Part shown: piece by piece, positions 51,131-60,042 of the stretch
How positions within the stretch are numbered: the first letter of the stretch is position 1
Layout: every line of letters begins with the position of its first letter
Origin: Flammeovirgaceae bacterium UBA2338
Lineage (GTDB): Bacteria > Bacteroidota > Bacteroidia > Cytophagales > Cyclobacteriaceae
NCBI GenBank assembly: GCA_002344795.1
Contig: DDUM01000002.1
Coordinates: 62,650-126,649 of the forward strand
Reading direction: 5' to 3'
DNA length: 64,000 bases
Notes under the pieces: model-generated
The model's input: only the letters and a program-made list of their open reading frames with translations
The model's database searches: none
What the model was told of the DNA's origin: nothing
Program-made: the position numbers and the translations under genes

Positions 51131-52252
51131 TTAACGATCAATATCGGGTATAACCAAATCTAAAGTGGACATGATGGCAACGAGGTCTGCAATCTTGCAT
51201 CCTCTGGCCATGTGATCCAAAGCTGACAAATTGCTGAATCCCGGAGAACGAAACTTCAATCGGTAGGGACTTCGTTGGCCCTCACTAATAATATATACAC
51301 CAAACTCACCACGTGCTGTCTCTACTTTTTGATACCATTCTCCTTTTGGTAACTTGATCACTGCTTTGGTGGGTACTTTGTAGTCACCTTCTGGTATGTT
51401 ATCGATCAGTTGCTCTATAATGTGCATGGATTCCCACATTTCCGCAATACGACATTTGTATCTGGCAAAGCAATCCCCTTCCGTGTCAAGAATTTCTTTG
51501 AACTCCACTCTGTCATAAGCCATGTAGGAATGATGCTTCCTTACATCACATGAGAAACCGGAAGCCCTTCCTGTAGGTCCTGTAACTCCATAACTGATGG
51601 CATCTTCTTTTGACAGCTTACCAATTCCATTCATCCTTTGTTTAAAGATTACATTGTCGGATAGAAGTGCATCGTACTCTGGTAATTTCTTTTTGAAGTA
51701 AGTAATAAAGTCTTTTGTTCTTTTCTGAAAATTGGGATGGATATCAAAAAATAGCCCCCCAGGAATATTGTAGTTCATGGTCAGTCGTGCGCCACATGTT
51801 TCTTCGAAGATATCTGTGATCATTTCACGATCTCTAAAACCATACAGAAAGGAAGTAATGGCACCCAGGTCCATACCCATAACTCCCCACCATAATTGAT
51901 GAGACGAGAGTCGTGTAAGTTCGTCAATAATAGTACGAATAACTTTTACCCGATCGGGCACTTCCACTTCAAGGGCTTGTTCAACGGCAAGACAGACGGC
52001 CTCATTATTAATGTGACAAGAAAGGTAATCCATCCTGTCTGTTAAATGAACGATTTGCTGATAGCTATCGTGTTCGCACATCTTTTCAATCGATCTGTGG
52101 ATGTAACCCAGATGGGGCTCTACTTTTCTGATAATTTCACCATCTAATGAAAGTACAAGGCGCAACACCCCATGTGTACTGGGGTGTTGAGGCCCCATGT
52201 TGATGAAGTATTCCTTTGACTCTAGCTCCTGATCGTGTATTATTTCTTCCAT
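51131..52252 (-). CDS. nuoD: NADH-quinone oxidoreductase subunit D
   Basis: 373-aa peripheral-arm subunit, related to the large subunit of NiFe hydrogenases but without the nickel ligands. The quinone-site loop is NMGPQHPSTHGVLRL (His of PSTHG); other landmarks are HLGYIHRSIEKM and LSCHINNEAV. The C-terminus ends in LDLVIPDIDR, as usual. NuoC is separate rather than fused. The stop of nuoC and the start of nuoD overlap by one base. Confidence 0.96.
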   Translation of the reverse strand: MEEIIHDQELESKEYFINMGPQHPSTHGVLRLVLSLDGEIIRKVEPHLGYIHRSIEKMCEHDSYQQIVHLTDRMDYLSCHINNEAVCLAVEQALEVEVPDRVKVIRTIIDELTRLSSHQLWWGVMGMDLGAITSFLYGFRDREMITDIFEETCGARLTMNYNIPGGLFFDIHPNFQKRTKDFITYFKKKLPEYDALLSDNVIFKQRMNGIGKLSKEDAISYGVTGPTGRASGFSCDVRKHHSYMAYDRVEFKEILDTEGDCFARYKCRIAEMWESMHIIEQLIDNIPEGDYKVPTKAVIKLPKGEWYQKVETARGEFGVYIISEGQRSPYRLKFRSPGFSNLSALDHMARGCKIADLVAIMSTLDLVIPDIDR

Positions 52253-52710
52253 CAGTAGGCGATCATGTTAATAGGGTCGTCATAATCTTTGCGCATGGGC
52301 CAGCCTTCCCAATCATCGGTGAGTAGTAAACGTCTTAAATCAGGATGGTTAAGGAATTTGATTCCGAATAAGTCGTAGGCTTCTCGCTCATGTAGCTCGG
52401 CAGTTCTCCATATATGGCAAACAGTTTCTATTTCAGGATTTTCCCTGGTGCTGATTTTTGCTTTCAGTACCAATTGATGATTGTGTGTTGTAGATTTTAA
52501 ATGATATACCACTTCCATGTGATCTGGCCAATCTACTGCAGTGAGACAAAAAAGAAAATCAAATGAAGTGGTCTCATTTGATTTTAATTCTGCGGCAAGC
52601 GGAAGGATTTTTTCTGATGGAATCGTGACTTGCAAAAATTGTGTACCCTCCACACAATCCGCTTCGGCTACATGATCTAAAATGAATTTTTTAATTTCTT
52701 CGTTGTCCAT
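52252..52710 (-). CDS. nuoC: NADH-quinone oxidoreductase subunit C
   Basis: 152-aa subunit of the peripheral arm (30-kDa family). The signature is HIWRTAELHEREAYDLFGIK followed by FLNHPDLRRLLL and DDWEGWPMRKDY. NuoC holds NuoD and NuoI in place. A 121-base gap with a repeat separates it from nuoB. Confidence 0.95.
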   Translation of the reverse strand: MDNEEIKKFILDHVAEADCVEGTQFLQVTIPSEKILPLAAELKSNETTSFDFLFCLTAVDWPDHMEVVYHLKSTTHNHQLVLKAKISTRENPEIETVCHIWRTAELHEREAYDLFGIKFLNHPDLRRLLLTDDWEGWPMRKDYDDPINMIAY

Positions 52711-52732
52711 TTATAATCTACTTACCTGTTTT

Positions 52733-52822
52733 ACCACAGCGTGCACAGAGGAATACCCACTAAGAGCACGAGGAAATACGCTTTATGCTCTTTGTTCAAA
52801 TTAAACCTTGTGCCCTTGTGGT
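52733..52822. repeat. CTTAGTG-family repeat between nuoB and nuoC
   Basis: ACCACAGCGTGCACAGAGG (52733-52751) faces CCTTGTGCCCTTGTGGT (52806-52822), an imperfect inverted repeat occupying most of the 121-base gap. It is a second relic of this family inside the nuo operon. It may fold in the mRNA, but no promoter or terminator is evident. Confidence 0.7.
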
Positions 52823-52831
52823 TTACCACTA

Positions 52832-53401
52832 TCAAACAAAGCCCTTCATTGGATCTCGGGGATCGCTGAAAGACTCACCCTTTATTTTTTTCTGCAACTG
52901 CATGATTCCATAAAGCAAAGCTTCCGGTCTGGGTGGACAACCTGGCACATACACATCTACAGGAATGATGTGATCAGCTCCTTTCACCACGGAATAGGTA
53001 TTATAATAAAATGGCCCTCCGGAAGTGGCACACGCACCCATGGCAATAACATATTTTGGGTCTGCCATTTGATCATATAATCTTTTCAAAACAGGTGCCA
53101 TTTTGTTTACGATGGTTCCTGCAATTACAATAAGATCTGCTTGCCTGGGTGTGGCTCTTGCCACCTCAGTGCCAAACCTTGACCAGTCGTGGCGACTGGC
53201 TCCGGTAGCCATCATTTCTATGGCACAACAACTGGTTCCAAATACCAATGGCCATAATGAGTTAGAACGTGCCCAATTGACTACACCATCAACGGAAGTA
53301 ATCACAATATTACTTCCTGGTCCTTTTTTGATTTCACCAGGAAAGTCTTTGAGAAGCCTTTCTTGTTCAGCGGGATCTATGGTATTTTGGTTTACTCCCA
53401 T
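52832..53401 (-). CDS. nuoB: NADH-quinone oxidoreductase subunit B
   Basis: 189-aa subunit that carries cluster N2, the last iron-sulfur centre before quinone. The ligands are in FGTSCCAIEMMA (tandem Cys), AMGACATSGGPFYY and VPGCPPRPEALLYG. It overlaps nuoA by ten bases. Length and motifs are normal. Confidence 0.96.
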   Translation of the reverse strand: MGVNQNTIDPAEQERLLKDFPGEIKKGPGSNIVITSVDGVVNWARSNSLWPLVFGTSCCAIEMMATGASRHDWSRFGTEVARATPRQADLIVIAGTIVNKMAPVLKRLYDQMADPKYVIAMGACATSGGPFYYNTYSVVKGADHIIPVDVYVPGCPPRPEALLYGIMQLQKKIKGESFSDPRDPMKGFV

Positions 53402-53742
53402 TTCAATGCATTCTTTTTCCAGGCATATATTAGCCCTAAACCCAAAACAACAAAGAAAATTACGATCTCAATAAATGCGACTAGTCCCATTTTTTTCATC
53501 ACCACTGCCCATGGAAATATAAAAACGGTCTCTACTTCAAAAATTAAAAACAGGATAGCGAAAAGGTAGTAGCCTACTTTGAACTGAACCATAGATGGTC
53601 CTTGCGTAGGGATACCACACTCGTAAGGTTCATCTTTTTGTTCATTCTTTGATCGGGGGGCAACCAGATTGGAGACAAAAACACCTGCTCCCACCATAAT
53701 GACACCACAAAAAAAGAATATGATTAAGGCTTCTGCTCCCAT
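53392..53742 (-). CDS. nuoA: NADH-quinone oxidoreductase subunit A
   Basis: 116-aa membrane subunit with three helices. The loop between helices 1 and 2 contains KDEPYECGIPTQGPSMVQFK, the family signature including the conserved Cys near the quinone site. Then VGYYLFAILFLIFEVETVFI and a third helix. Its ATG shares one base with the stop of the 2-oxoacid oxidoreductase beta gene, so the two complexes are translated from one message. Confidence 0.96.
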   Translation of the reverse strand: MGAEALIIFFFCGVIMVGAGVFVSNLVAPRSKNEQKDEPYECGIPTQGPSMVQFKVGYYLFAILFLIFEVETVFIFPWAVVMKKMGLVAFIEIVIFFVVLGLGLIYAWKKNALKWE

Positions 53743-54776
53743 TATTTCACTTCCCAGGTTTCTCCACTATTTAAAAGATCGTCCATACAGGTGTTTTTGG
53801 ATTTTTGCCTGCTATATTCTATTTCTTCTTCCATTCTTTGAGAATAGGCCGGTGCTTCCACTTCACGAATAACGCCAAGCGCCATAGGGAATTCGGGTGG
53901 TTTTAGCCGCACCAGCATCATGTGCAGGGTAGCATCTGCTTCGTGTGCATCATGAATGAGAATATCTTTTTCTGTAATGCCGTTTTCTCCCAGTGTTACG
54001 ACTTCGAGCTTTAAACCATTTAATCTAAGTCCTTTTTGTTTTTCTTTTCCGAACAGCATGGGCTGACCATGTTCTACGTGTAATTGGAAATCGTCACGGT
54101 TGGCACGATCTGTAATCTTTCCGTGTGTATCATCGTTAAAAATGACACAGTTTTGTAAGATTTCTACCATGGAAGTGCCCACATGCTTTGCTGCCTTTAT
54201 AAAAATTTCTGTCATGAGCTTGGGGTTCGTATCAATGGTACGGGCATAATAGTTGCCCTGCGCACCAATAACTAACTCTCCAGCATTGAAAGGCCTTTCA
54301 AGGGCGCCATAGGGAGTTGACTTTGTGACTAATCCAGTACGTGAGGTAGGTGAATACTGCCCCTTAGTTAATCCATAGATCTCATTATTAAACAAAAGGA
54401 TGTTGATGTCAATATTCCTTCTTAACGCATGAATAAAATGATTTCCTCCAATCGCCAAAGCATCGCCATCGCCTTGAATTTCCCAAACGTTTAGTTTTGG
54501 GTTTGCGAGCTTAACCCCAGTGGCAACTGCCGGCCCTCGACCATGTATCGTATGGAAACCAAACGTATTCATATAGTAAGGGAACCGCGCAGCGCAACCA
54601 ATCCCTGAAACGAACACAATATCTTCTTTCGGAATGTCCAGTTGGGGCAAGGCAGCTGTCATTGCTGATAGAATGGAGTAGTCCCCACAACCCGGGCACC
54701 AACGAACCATTTGATCACTGGCAAAATCTTTTTTTGTCAGCTTTTGTTTTTCTTTTTTTTCTGCTACTTCTGCCAT
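53742..54776 (-). CDS. 2-oxoacid:ferredoxin oxidoreductase, beta subunit
   Basis: 344-aa thiamine-diphosphate subunit of a 2-oxoacid:ferredoxin (acceptor) oxidoreductase. It has the iron-sulfur Cys pair in VRWCPGCGDYSIL, a third in VSGIGCAARFPYYM, and the ThDP/Mg motif IQGDGDALAIGGNHFIHALR with NNEIYGLTKGQYSPT. Sequence features fit the KorB-like (2-oxoglutarate) group better than pyruvate enzymes, but the substrate needs testing. The gene is two bases after the alpha gene, and nuoA follows with a one-base overlap. Confidence 0.92.
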   Translation of the reverse strand: MAEVAEKKEKQKLTKKDFASDQMVRWCPGCGDYSILSAMTAALPQLDIPKEDIVFVSGIGCAARFPYYMNTFGFHTIHGRGPAVATGVKLANPKLNVWEIQGDGDALAIGGNHFIHALRRNIDINILLFNNEIYGLTKGQYSPTSRTGLVTKSTPYGALERPFNAGELVIGAQGNYYARTIDTNPKLMTEIFIKAAKHVGTSMVEILQNCVIFNDDTHGKITDRANRDDFQLHVEHGQPMLFGKEKQKGLRLNGLKLEVVTLGENGITEKDILIHDAHEADATLHMMLVRLKPPEFPMALGVIREVEAPAYSQRMEEEIEYSRQKSKNTCMDDLLNSGETWEVK

Positions 54777-54778
54777 AC

Positions 54779-56644
54779 CTATTTTTTTAATAAGTCTATA
54801 AATGTTTCTTTCAATTCAGTTACTGTAAAAGGTAGTCCCTGAATCTTAGTATATGATTCGAATTTTAGATGGGGGAATTTACTTCTTAAAAAATTGGCAA
54901 ACTGCCCCATGTTCAATTCGCACACTATAATCCTTTCATAGCCAGAAAGCAACTTTTCTGTGTTTTTGGGAAGGGGATTAATATAATTAAAGTGTGCATG
55001 GTCAATATCTTCCCCGGCCTTCCATAGGTCAGAGACTGAAGTATGGAGACTTCCGTATGTCCCTCCCCAGCCTACTACCAGTAATTTGCCCTTCCCCTTG
55101 CCCATTACCTTTTGTTCGGGAATATAATTGGCCACACGCTCTACTTTTTCTGCTCTCACCTTCACCATATCTTCATGGTTATTTGGGTCGTATGAAACAT
55201 TACCCGTGTTTTCCTGTTTTTCAAGTCCCCCAATTCGATGTTCAAATCCTGTCATACCAGGAACTGCGAAATACCGGGCGAGTGTTTCTTTGTTTCTAAG
55301 ATAGGGCAGGTAGGCTTCTCCGTTGGGCGTAGCCATTGGCACAGTAATATCTGGCAGTTCTGCCATCTTAGGAAATTTCCAAGGCTCTGAGCCATTGGCC
55401 AGGTATCCATCGGTTAATAGGATAACCGGAGTCATATGTTCGAATGCCAGTTTGGTGGCCATATAAGCAAACTCAAAACAATCAGATGGAGTGCTTGCTG
55501 CTAACACAATACAAGGGCTTTCACTGTTGCGCCCGTACAACGCCAGGTTAATATCAGCTTGTTCCGTTTTGGTGGGAAGTCCCGTTGAAGGACCTCCACG
55601 TTGCACGTTCACTACAATGAGTGGAAGTTCAGCCATGATGGCGAGGCCGATGGCTTCCCCTTTTAATGCAATCCCTGGCCCTGAAGAGGCAGTAAGGCCG
55701 ATTTGTCCGGCATAGCTTGCGCCAATTGCTGAGCACACCGCAGCAATTTCATCTTCTGCCTGTAACGTGATTACGCCTAGGTGTTTGTGTTTCGAGAGTT
55801 CGTGTAGGATATCACTCGCTGGTGTTATGGGGTAGGAGCCATAGAAGACCTTCCGGTTCATTTTTTCGGATGCAGCCATAAAGCCCCAAGCAGTTGCTAC
55901 GTTGCCGGAGATATGGCGATATTTTCCCTTTTCTATTTTTGCAGCAGGTACCTTGTACATTGAAGGCAATGCTTCAATGGTTTCAGCAAAATGAAATCCG
56001 GTATGTAGTGCTTTTTTATTGGCCTCGGCCAATGCAGGCATTTTTTTGAACTTACTGTCAAGGTACTTTTCTGTATCACTTAATGGCCGATCGAACAACC
56101 AGTACATCATACCCAATGCAAACATATTTTTGCATCGCATAATACTTTTATTGTCCAACTGTATTCCCTCCAGTGCAGTCTTTGTAAGAGAAGAAATAGG
56201 CGCTTTGACAACATTGTATGCATCTAGTGAGCCATCTTCAGTCGGGTTAGCATCGAATCCGGCTTTTTCAATGTTTCTTTTGTCGAATGCGTCCATGTCA
56301 AGGATAATGGTGCCACCGGTGCGTGCATACCTTAAATTAGATTTTAATGCAGCCGGATTCATGGCAACCAGTACATCGGCCAGATCACCCGGGGTATAAA
56401 CATTCACTTGGCCAATTTGGACTTGAAATCCAGAAACACCTTCTACAGTACCCAGTGGTGCTCGTATTTCTGCAGGAAAATCCGGAAAAGTTGCCAGGTC
56501 ATTACCAAATAGGGCAGAAGTAAAGCTAAACTGTGATCCGGTTAACTGCATTCCATCTCCGGAGTCACCGGCAAATCGCAATACTACTTTGTCCTTTTCA
56601 ACGGTCGCTTTTTTGCCGTTTGCTTTTGCTAGGGTCTCACTCAT
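54779..56644 (-). CDS. 2-oxoacid:acceptor oxidoreductase, fused gamma-alpha subunit
   Basis: 621-aa subunit in which the gamma domain (residues about 18-200, starting VVLRFAGDSGDGMQLTGSQF) is fused before the alpha pyrimidine-binding domain (from GNVATAWGFMAASEKMNRKV, with LQAEDEIAAVCSAIGASYAG). It decarboxylates a 2-oxoacid, with CoA, to an acyl-CoA, passing electrons through the beta subunit's cluster to ferredoxin. No ferredoxin domain is fused; a ferredoxin gene lies divergently 150 bases upstream. It is the first gene of the kor-nuo operon. Confidence 0.92.
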   Translation of the reverse strand: MSETLAKANGKKATVEKDKVVLRFAGDSGDGMQLTGSQFSFTSALFGNDLATFPDFPAEIRAPLGTVEGVSGFQVQIGQVNVYTPGDLADVLVAMNPAALKSNLRYARTGGTIILDMDAFDKRNIEKAGFDANPTEDGSLDAYNVVKAPISSLTKTALEGIQLDNKSIMRCKNMFALGMMYWLFDRPLSDTEKYLDSKFKKMPALAEANKKALHTGFHFAETIEALPSMYKVPAAKIEKGKYRHISGNVATAWGFMAASEKMNRKVFYGSYPITPASDILHELSKHKHLGVITLQAEDEIAAVCSAIGASYAGQIGLTASSGPGIALKGEAIGLAIMAELPLIVVNVQRGGPSTGLPTKTEQADINLALYGRNSESPCIVLAASTPSDCFEFAYMATKLAFEHMTPVILLTDGYLANGSEPWKFPKMAELPDITVPMATPNGEAYLPYLRNKETLARYFAVPGMTGFEHRIGGLEKQENTGNVSYDPNNHEDMVKVRAEKVERVANYIPEQKVMGKGKGKLLVVGWGGTYGSLHTSVSDLWKAGEDIDHAHFNYINPLPKNTEKLLSGYERIIVCELNMGQFANFLRSKFPHLKFESYTKIQGLPFTVTELKETFIDLLKK

Positions 56645-56659
56645 AAAATTTAGATTACA

Positions 56660-56690
56660 TAAATTTACCTTTCCACCGGAACAATAACAA
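56660..56690 (-). promoter_or_regulatory. Possible promoter of the kor-nuo operon
   Basis: On the minus strand TTG (complement of 56688-56690), 20 bases, then TAAATTTA (complement of 56660-56667). The second box differs by one base from TAnnTTTG. It lies about 16 bases before the start of the alpha gene. Tentative. Confidence 0.35.
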
Positions 56691-56797
56691 TTTGAAATCG
56701 TCTATAATTCTTTTCGATTTCACTTATATTTTATATTTTTCATATGACTTAACTCAGTTCTTCACCTAATTGTTGTCAATTAATAAATATTAGAAAT

Positions 56798-57097
56798 ATG
56801 CCTTACACAATTTGTGAACCCTGCGTTGGAACCTGCGATACCGCCTGTGTTGATGTTTGCCCCGTTGATTGTATTCACGGGCCGATCAGCACTGATGGGA
56901 GTGGTCAGGAATGCAAGGAAGAGGGATTTGACCCAGCCGGGAAACAGTTGTACATCGACCCCGAAACGTGCATTGATTGCGATGCCTGTGTACCAGCATG
57001 CCCGGTGGATGCCATTTTCGAAGAGAGCCAGGTGCCTGACGAATGGAAAAAGTACATACCCCTAAACTATCAGTTCTTCGGACAGGAAGCACCTTAG
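56798..57097 (+). CDS. Ferredoxin, two-cluster type
   Basis: 99-aa ferredoxin with two cysteine groups. The first is CEPCVGTCDTACVDVCPVDC and the second CIDCDACVPACPVDAIF. The spacing of the first group (Cys 9, 17, 21) and the tail VPDEWKKYIPLNYQFF match the Azotobacter-type 7Fe ferredoxins (3Fe-4S plus 4Fe-4S), though an extra Cys (13) could allow a full 4Fe-4S. It is the obvious acceptor for the oxidoreductase encoded divergently upstream and possible donor to the NuoI end of complex I; that is inference from position. Confidence 0.93.
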   Translation: MPYTICEPCVGTCDTACVDVCPVDCIHGPISTDGSGQECKEEGFDPAGKQLYIDPETCIDCDACVPACPVDAIFEESQVPDEWKKYIPLNYQFFGQEAP

Positions 57098-57098
57098 T

Positions 57099-58217
57099 TT
57101 ATTTTGCTGGACTTTTTTCTTTTACGTATTCTTCAAAGACACTAAGTACTTTGGGTAATGATTGTCGCCCAAATCCTACCCTTACGTGATTTCTGGAAAA
57201 GTCGTATACATCATGAGGAAGTAACATAACACCTTTCTCTTTTACCAGATCCTGACAAAAGTCCATTACTGTACCCTTAATTTTCAATTCAGGAAAGGCA
57301 ATCGATCCAGCCTTGGGTGTTTTCCAGAGAAACCATTGCTTGTGGCGCTGCGAAAAGTCTTCAAGCAGCAACAGATTGGTTTGAATAATTTTTAAACTCC
57401 GCTGAATCAGTGTGTCTTTGTTTTGTAATGCTATTGTGCCCAGTTTTTCTCCGGGTGCATTATTACAAATAGTGGTATAGTCTTTAAAGGAGATAAGATC
57501 TTGCATGTAATTTTTATTCCTGGTAGTGAGCCAGCCCATGCGCAATCCGGGAAGTCCGAAAGTTTTACTTAGACCGAAAAGCGAGACCGCATTTTCGTAC
57601 AGATCGCACACCGAAGGCAGCCTGTCCTTCTCATCATACTCCATGAACCGATACATTTCATCCGAAAAGAGGGTAATGCCTTTTTCCTGTGCAATGTTCA
57701 CAATCTCATTTAAATCGTTTTTTGAAATGAGTGATCCTGTTGGGTTATGCGGAAAATTGATGACGATCAGTTTAGTCTTATCAGTTACCAGCTTTTTTAA
57801 ATCCTGAACCTGAAAATTCAAATCTTGATCAGGCTCCCACTTTGAAATAGGGCAGCCCATATCTTCTGCTATCTGATACAAAGACTGATATCCGGGAAAG
57901 GTAGTGACTACATGATCACCCTTTTCCAGAAATACATTCATAGAAATAAATATACCTTCTTCCGGAACAAGGACCAGCACATCCTCAGGAGAGATTGAAG
58001 TGTACAGTTTTGAAATCTCATTCCGAAAAACGGGATCGCCCATTGATTCGGTGTAACCCAGTTTTAACACATCCCATTCCGACCTGCTCTTCTCATCAGC
58101 CAGCGCCAGCAATTCATTAAGCCTTAGCGGTTCACAATCAGAACTGCTTAAAAGATAGGGTGCTGAGAATTCGTATTTATCAAAATACCGTTCGAGTTTA
58201 AAAGGAGAAATTTTCAT
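57099..58217 (-). CDS. Pyridoxal-phosphate aminotransferase, class I/II
   Basis: 372-aa fold-type I aminotransferase. The PLP lysine is in FGLSKTFGLPGLRMGWLTT. Other landmarks: VINFPHNPTGSLISKNDLNE, LFSDEMYRFMEYDE (Asp and Tyr at the cofactor) and the C-terminal Arg in SRNHVRVGFGRQSL. The substrate is unknown. It overlaps the preceding MBL-fold gene by four bases (58214-58217), so the two are co-translated, and it converges with the ferredoxin gene one base away. Confidence 0.9.
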   Translation of the reverse strand: MKISPFKLERYFDKYEFSAPYLLSSSDCEPLRLNELLALADEKSRSEWDVLKLGYTESMGDPVFRNEISKLYTSISPEDVLVLVPEEGIFISMNVFLEKGDHVVTTFPGYQSLYQIAEDMGCPISKWEPDQDLNFQVQDLKKLVTDKTKLIVINFPHNPTGSLISKNDLNEIVNIAQEKGITLFSDEMYRFMEYDEKDRLPSVCDLYENAVSLFGLSKTFGLPGLRMGWLTTRNKNYMQDLISFKDYTTICNNAPGEKLGTIALQNKDTLIQRSLKIIQTNLLLLEDFSQRHKQWFLWKTPKAGSIAFPELKIKGTVMDFCQDLVKEKGVMLLPHDVYDFSRNHVRVGFGRQSLPKVLSVFEEYVKEKSPAK

Positions 58218-58972
58218 TTGTAAGAGGGATACCAGTTACGCAGACGAACTTCAATTTTATTATTGGAGCCATTGACCTTTTTTTGAAAAGCCTCTACATC
58301 AGCCAAACCTCCTTGACCGCGGTAGTGATAAGGATAAATAATTTTTGGTTTGAATGCCAATACTGCACTGGTTGCCTGATCAATATCCATTGTATAAGGG
58401 AGGTTCATGCACACAAAAGCCACATCAATGTTTTCAAGGGAGCGCATTTCAGGAATGTCTTCCGTATCACCAGAGAAATAAATATTTTTTCCACCAATAT
58501 TCAGCACATATCCATTTCCTCTTCCTTTTGTGTGGCGTGATTCTGAATCTTCAGGCAAATTGTACATGGGTATTGCTGTAATTGAAATCCCTAACTTCTC
58601 TATCTGCTTTCCATTGTTGAGGCTGGTTGTTTGTGCCTTAAGATTTTCTGGTAGCTTTTCTGTTACGGCTACTGGAGCGACAATGATTGCTTTTGAAGTT
58701 TCTATTCCCTCAAGTGTTTCAATGCTCATATGATCACCATGAATATCGGTGATCAATATTAAATCAGGGGCGGCTATTCCGTCAAATGCCTCCGCACCAC
58801 CATAGGGATCAATGTAAATAGTTTTTCCGTCCCAGGTAAGTGCAACCGTACCATGCAGAATGGGTTGAATCAACAAGGATCCATTTTTGGTTTCAATTTG
58901 ATCCGGAGCTGATCGCTGCGCAAAGGCAACAGAAGAAATCATCAGGAATAAAATGAATGTGAAGGTTTTCAT
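58214..58972 (-). CDS. Secreted MBL-fold metal-dependent hydrolase (UlaG-like)
   Basis: 252-aa hydrolase with a signal peptide (MKTFTFILFLMISSVAFAQ). The metal motif is LILITDIHGDHMSIETLEG (DxHxDH). Later ligands are in NIYFSGDTEDIPEMR and KIIYPYHYRGQGG. The arrangement, with YIDPYGG early and PYHYRG late, fits the L-ascorbate lactonase/UlaG-like group of metal-dependent hydrolases. Its natural substrate is unknown. It lies 18 bases after the nitronate monooxygenase-like gene and overlaps the aminotransferase gene. Confidence 0.9.
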   Translation of the reverse strand: MKTFTFILFLMISSVAFAQRSAPDQIETKNGSLLIQPILHGTVALTWDGKTIYIDPYGGAEAFDGIAAPDLILITDIHGDHMSIETLEGIETSKAIIVAPVAVTEKLPENLKAQTTSLNNGKQIEKLGISITAIPMYNLPEDSESRHTKGRGNGYVLNIGGKNIYFSGDTEDIPEMRSLENIDVAFVCMNLPYTMDIDQATSAVLAFKPKIIYPYHYRGQGGLADVEAFQKKVNGSNNKIEVRLRNWYPSYK

Positions 58973-58990
58973 AATGAAAATTTAATTTAT

Positions 58991-59971
58991 TTAAACTAAT
59001 ACTGCCTTATTTACTGCATCTGAATATTCAGATGTGAGTTTATTAATGATTTTTGCAACAGGCTGAATGCTGGACACATGTTCGATAGCTGGCCCGGCAC
59101 ACCAAACTGTTTTGTAAGTAGCTTCTTTGGCCGCTTTCTCTACTTGCTTCATGCCTTTAAAAGCAATTAACATTTTTATGTATTTTTTAAGTGATTTGTT
59201 ATTATTCATCAGCTTTTCCCAAAATGTTGCTTCCGTTCCAATACTCTGAACGTAGGGAGTATTAATAACGGTGAGTGCAGACCCAGACATTTTAGTGGTA
59301 AGCACAACATCCTTGGCTCCATAATCAACACAAGCTTGCTTATATTCTTGCGAAATATCTGCCTCATCGCAAGCAATAAAGATGGTGCCTACAGAAGCAC
59401 CTGCTGCTCCCCATTCCATGACTTGCTGTAGATCGCTCCCTCGTGCAATTCCTCCGGCTGAAATAATAGGAATGTTGCAATTGTCTTTTAATAAAGTGAT
59501 GAGATCTTTCGGGCTCAATTTTCCGGCATGTCCACCTGCTTCTGAATTGACTGCAATGACTGCATCCGCTCCCTGCGCTTCTACCTTTTGAGCGTATTTC
59601 AAATCTACCACATCACAAAAAACCTTAATACCTTTTTCGTGGGCTTTCTCAATTACTTCTTTTGGATTTCCCAATGAGGTAATTATAAAAGCTACACCCA
59701 TCTCAAGCAAGATGTCCAATTGTCCTTTGTACTTTGGGTTCGACTTATTCACAATAAGGTTGACACCAAAGGGTTTATCAGAATGGGATTTAATATCCTG
59801 AATGGCTACCCGAAGCTCTTTGTCTGTTCTGTAATTCAATGCAGGAAAGGCGGCAGTAATCCCATTGTCCAATGCAGCTTTTACCATCTTGGTGTTAGAG
59901 ATGAGGAACATGGGGGCCATAATGATGGGATATTCAATTCCCAGGATTTGGTCAAGTGTTTTTTGATTCAT
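58991..59971 (-). CDS. Nitronate monooxygenase-family flavoprotein
   Basis: 326-aa FMN-binding TIM-barrel protein of the NMO/2-nitropropane dioxygenase-like family. Motifs: GIEYPIIMAPMFLISNTKMV, the FMN region DAVIAVNSEAGGHAGKL (with the catalytic-type His in GGHAG) and IPIISAGGIARGSDLQQVME, GAAGASVGTIFIACDEA. Members oxidise nitronates or, as FabK-like enzymes, reduce enoyl-ACP; I favour the first because of the overall pattern but cannot exclude the other. It heads a probable three-gene operon with the MBL-fold and aminotransferase genes. Confidence 0.87.
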   Translation of the reverse strand: MNQKTLDQILGIEYPIIMAPMFLISNTKMVKAALDNGITAAFPALNYRTDKELRVAIQDIKSHSDKPFGVNLIVNKSNPKYKGQLDILLEMGVAFIITSLGNPKEVIEKAHEKGIKVFCDVVDLKYAQKVEAQGADAVIAVNSEAGGHAGKLSPKDLITLLKDNCNIPIISAGGIARGSDLQQVMEWGAAGASVGTIFIACDEADISQEYKQACVDYGAKDVVLTTKMSGSALTVINTPYVQSIGTEATFWEKLMNNNKSLKKYIKMLIAFKGMKQVEKAAKEATYKTVWCAGPAIEHVSSIQPVAKIINKLTSEYSDAVNKAVLV

Positions 59972-60042
59972 AGAATCTAATTGTTTTCTAAAGGTGTCTT
60001 AATGCTAACATAAAATGAGGTAATAGGTTCGACCAATAGATG

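Noticed and set aside
53363..53569. Plus-strand frames opposite nuoA and nuoB
   Set aside because: Shadows of conserved complex I genes on the minus strand.
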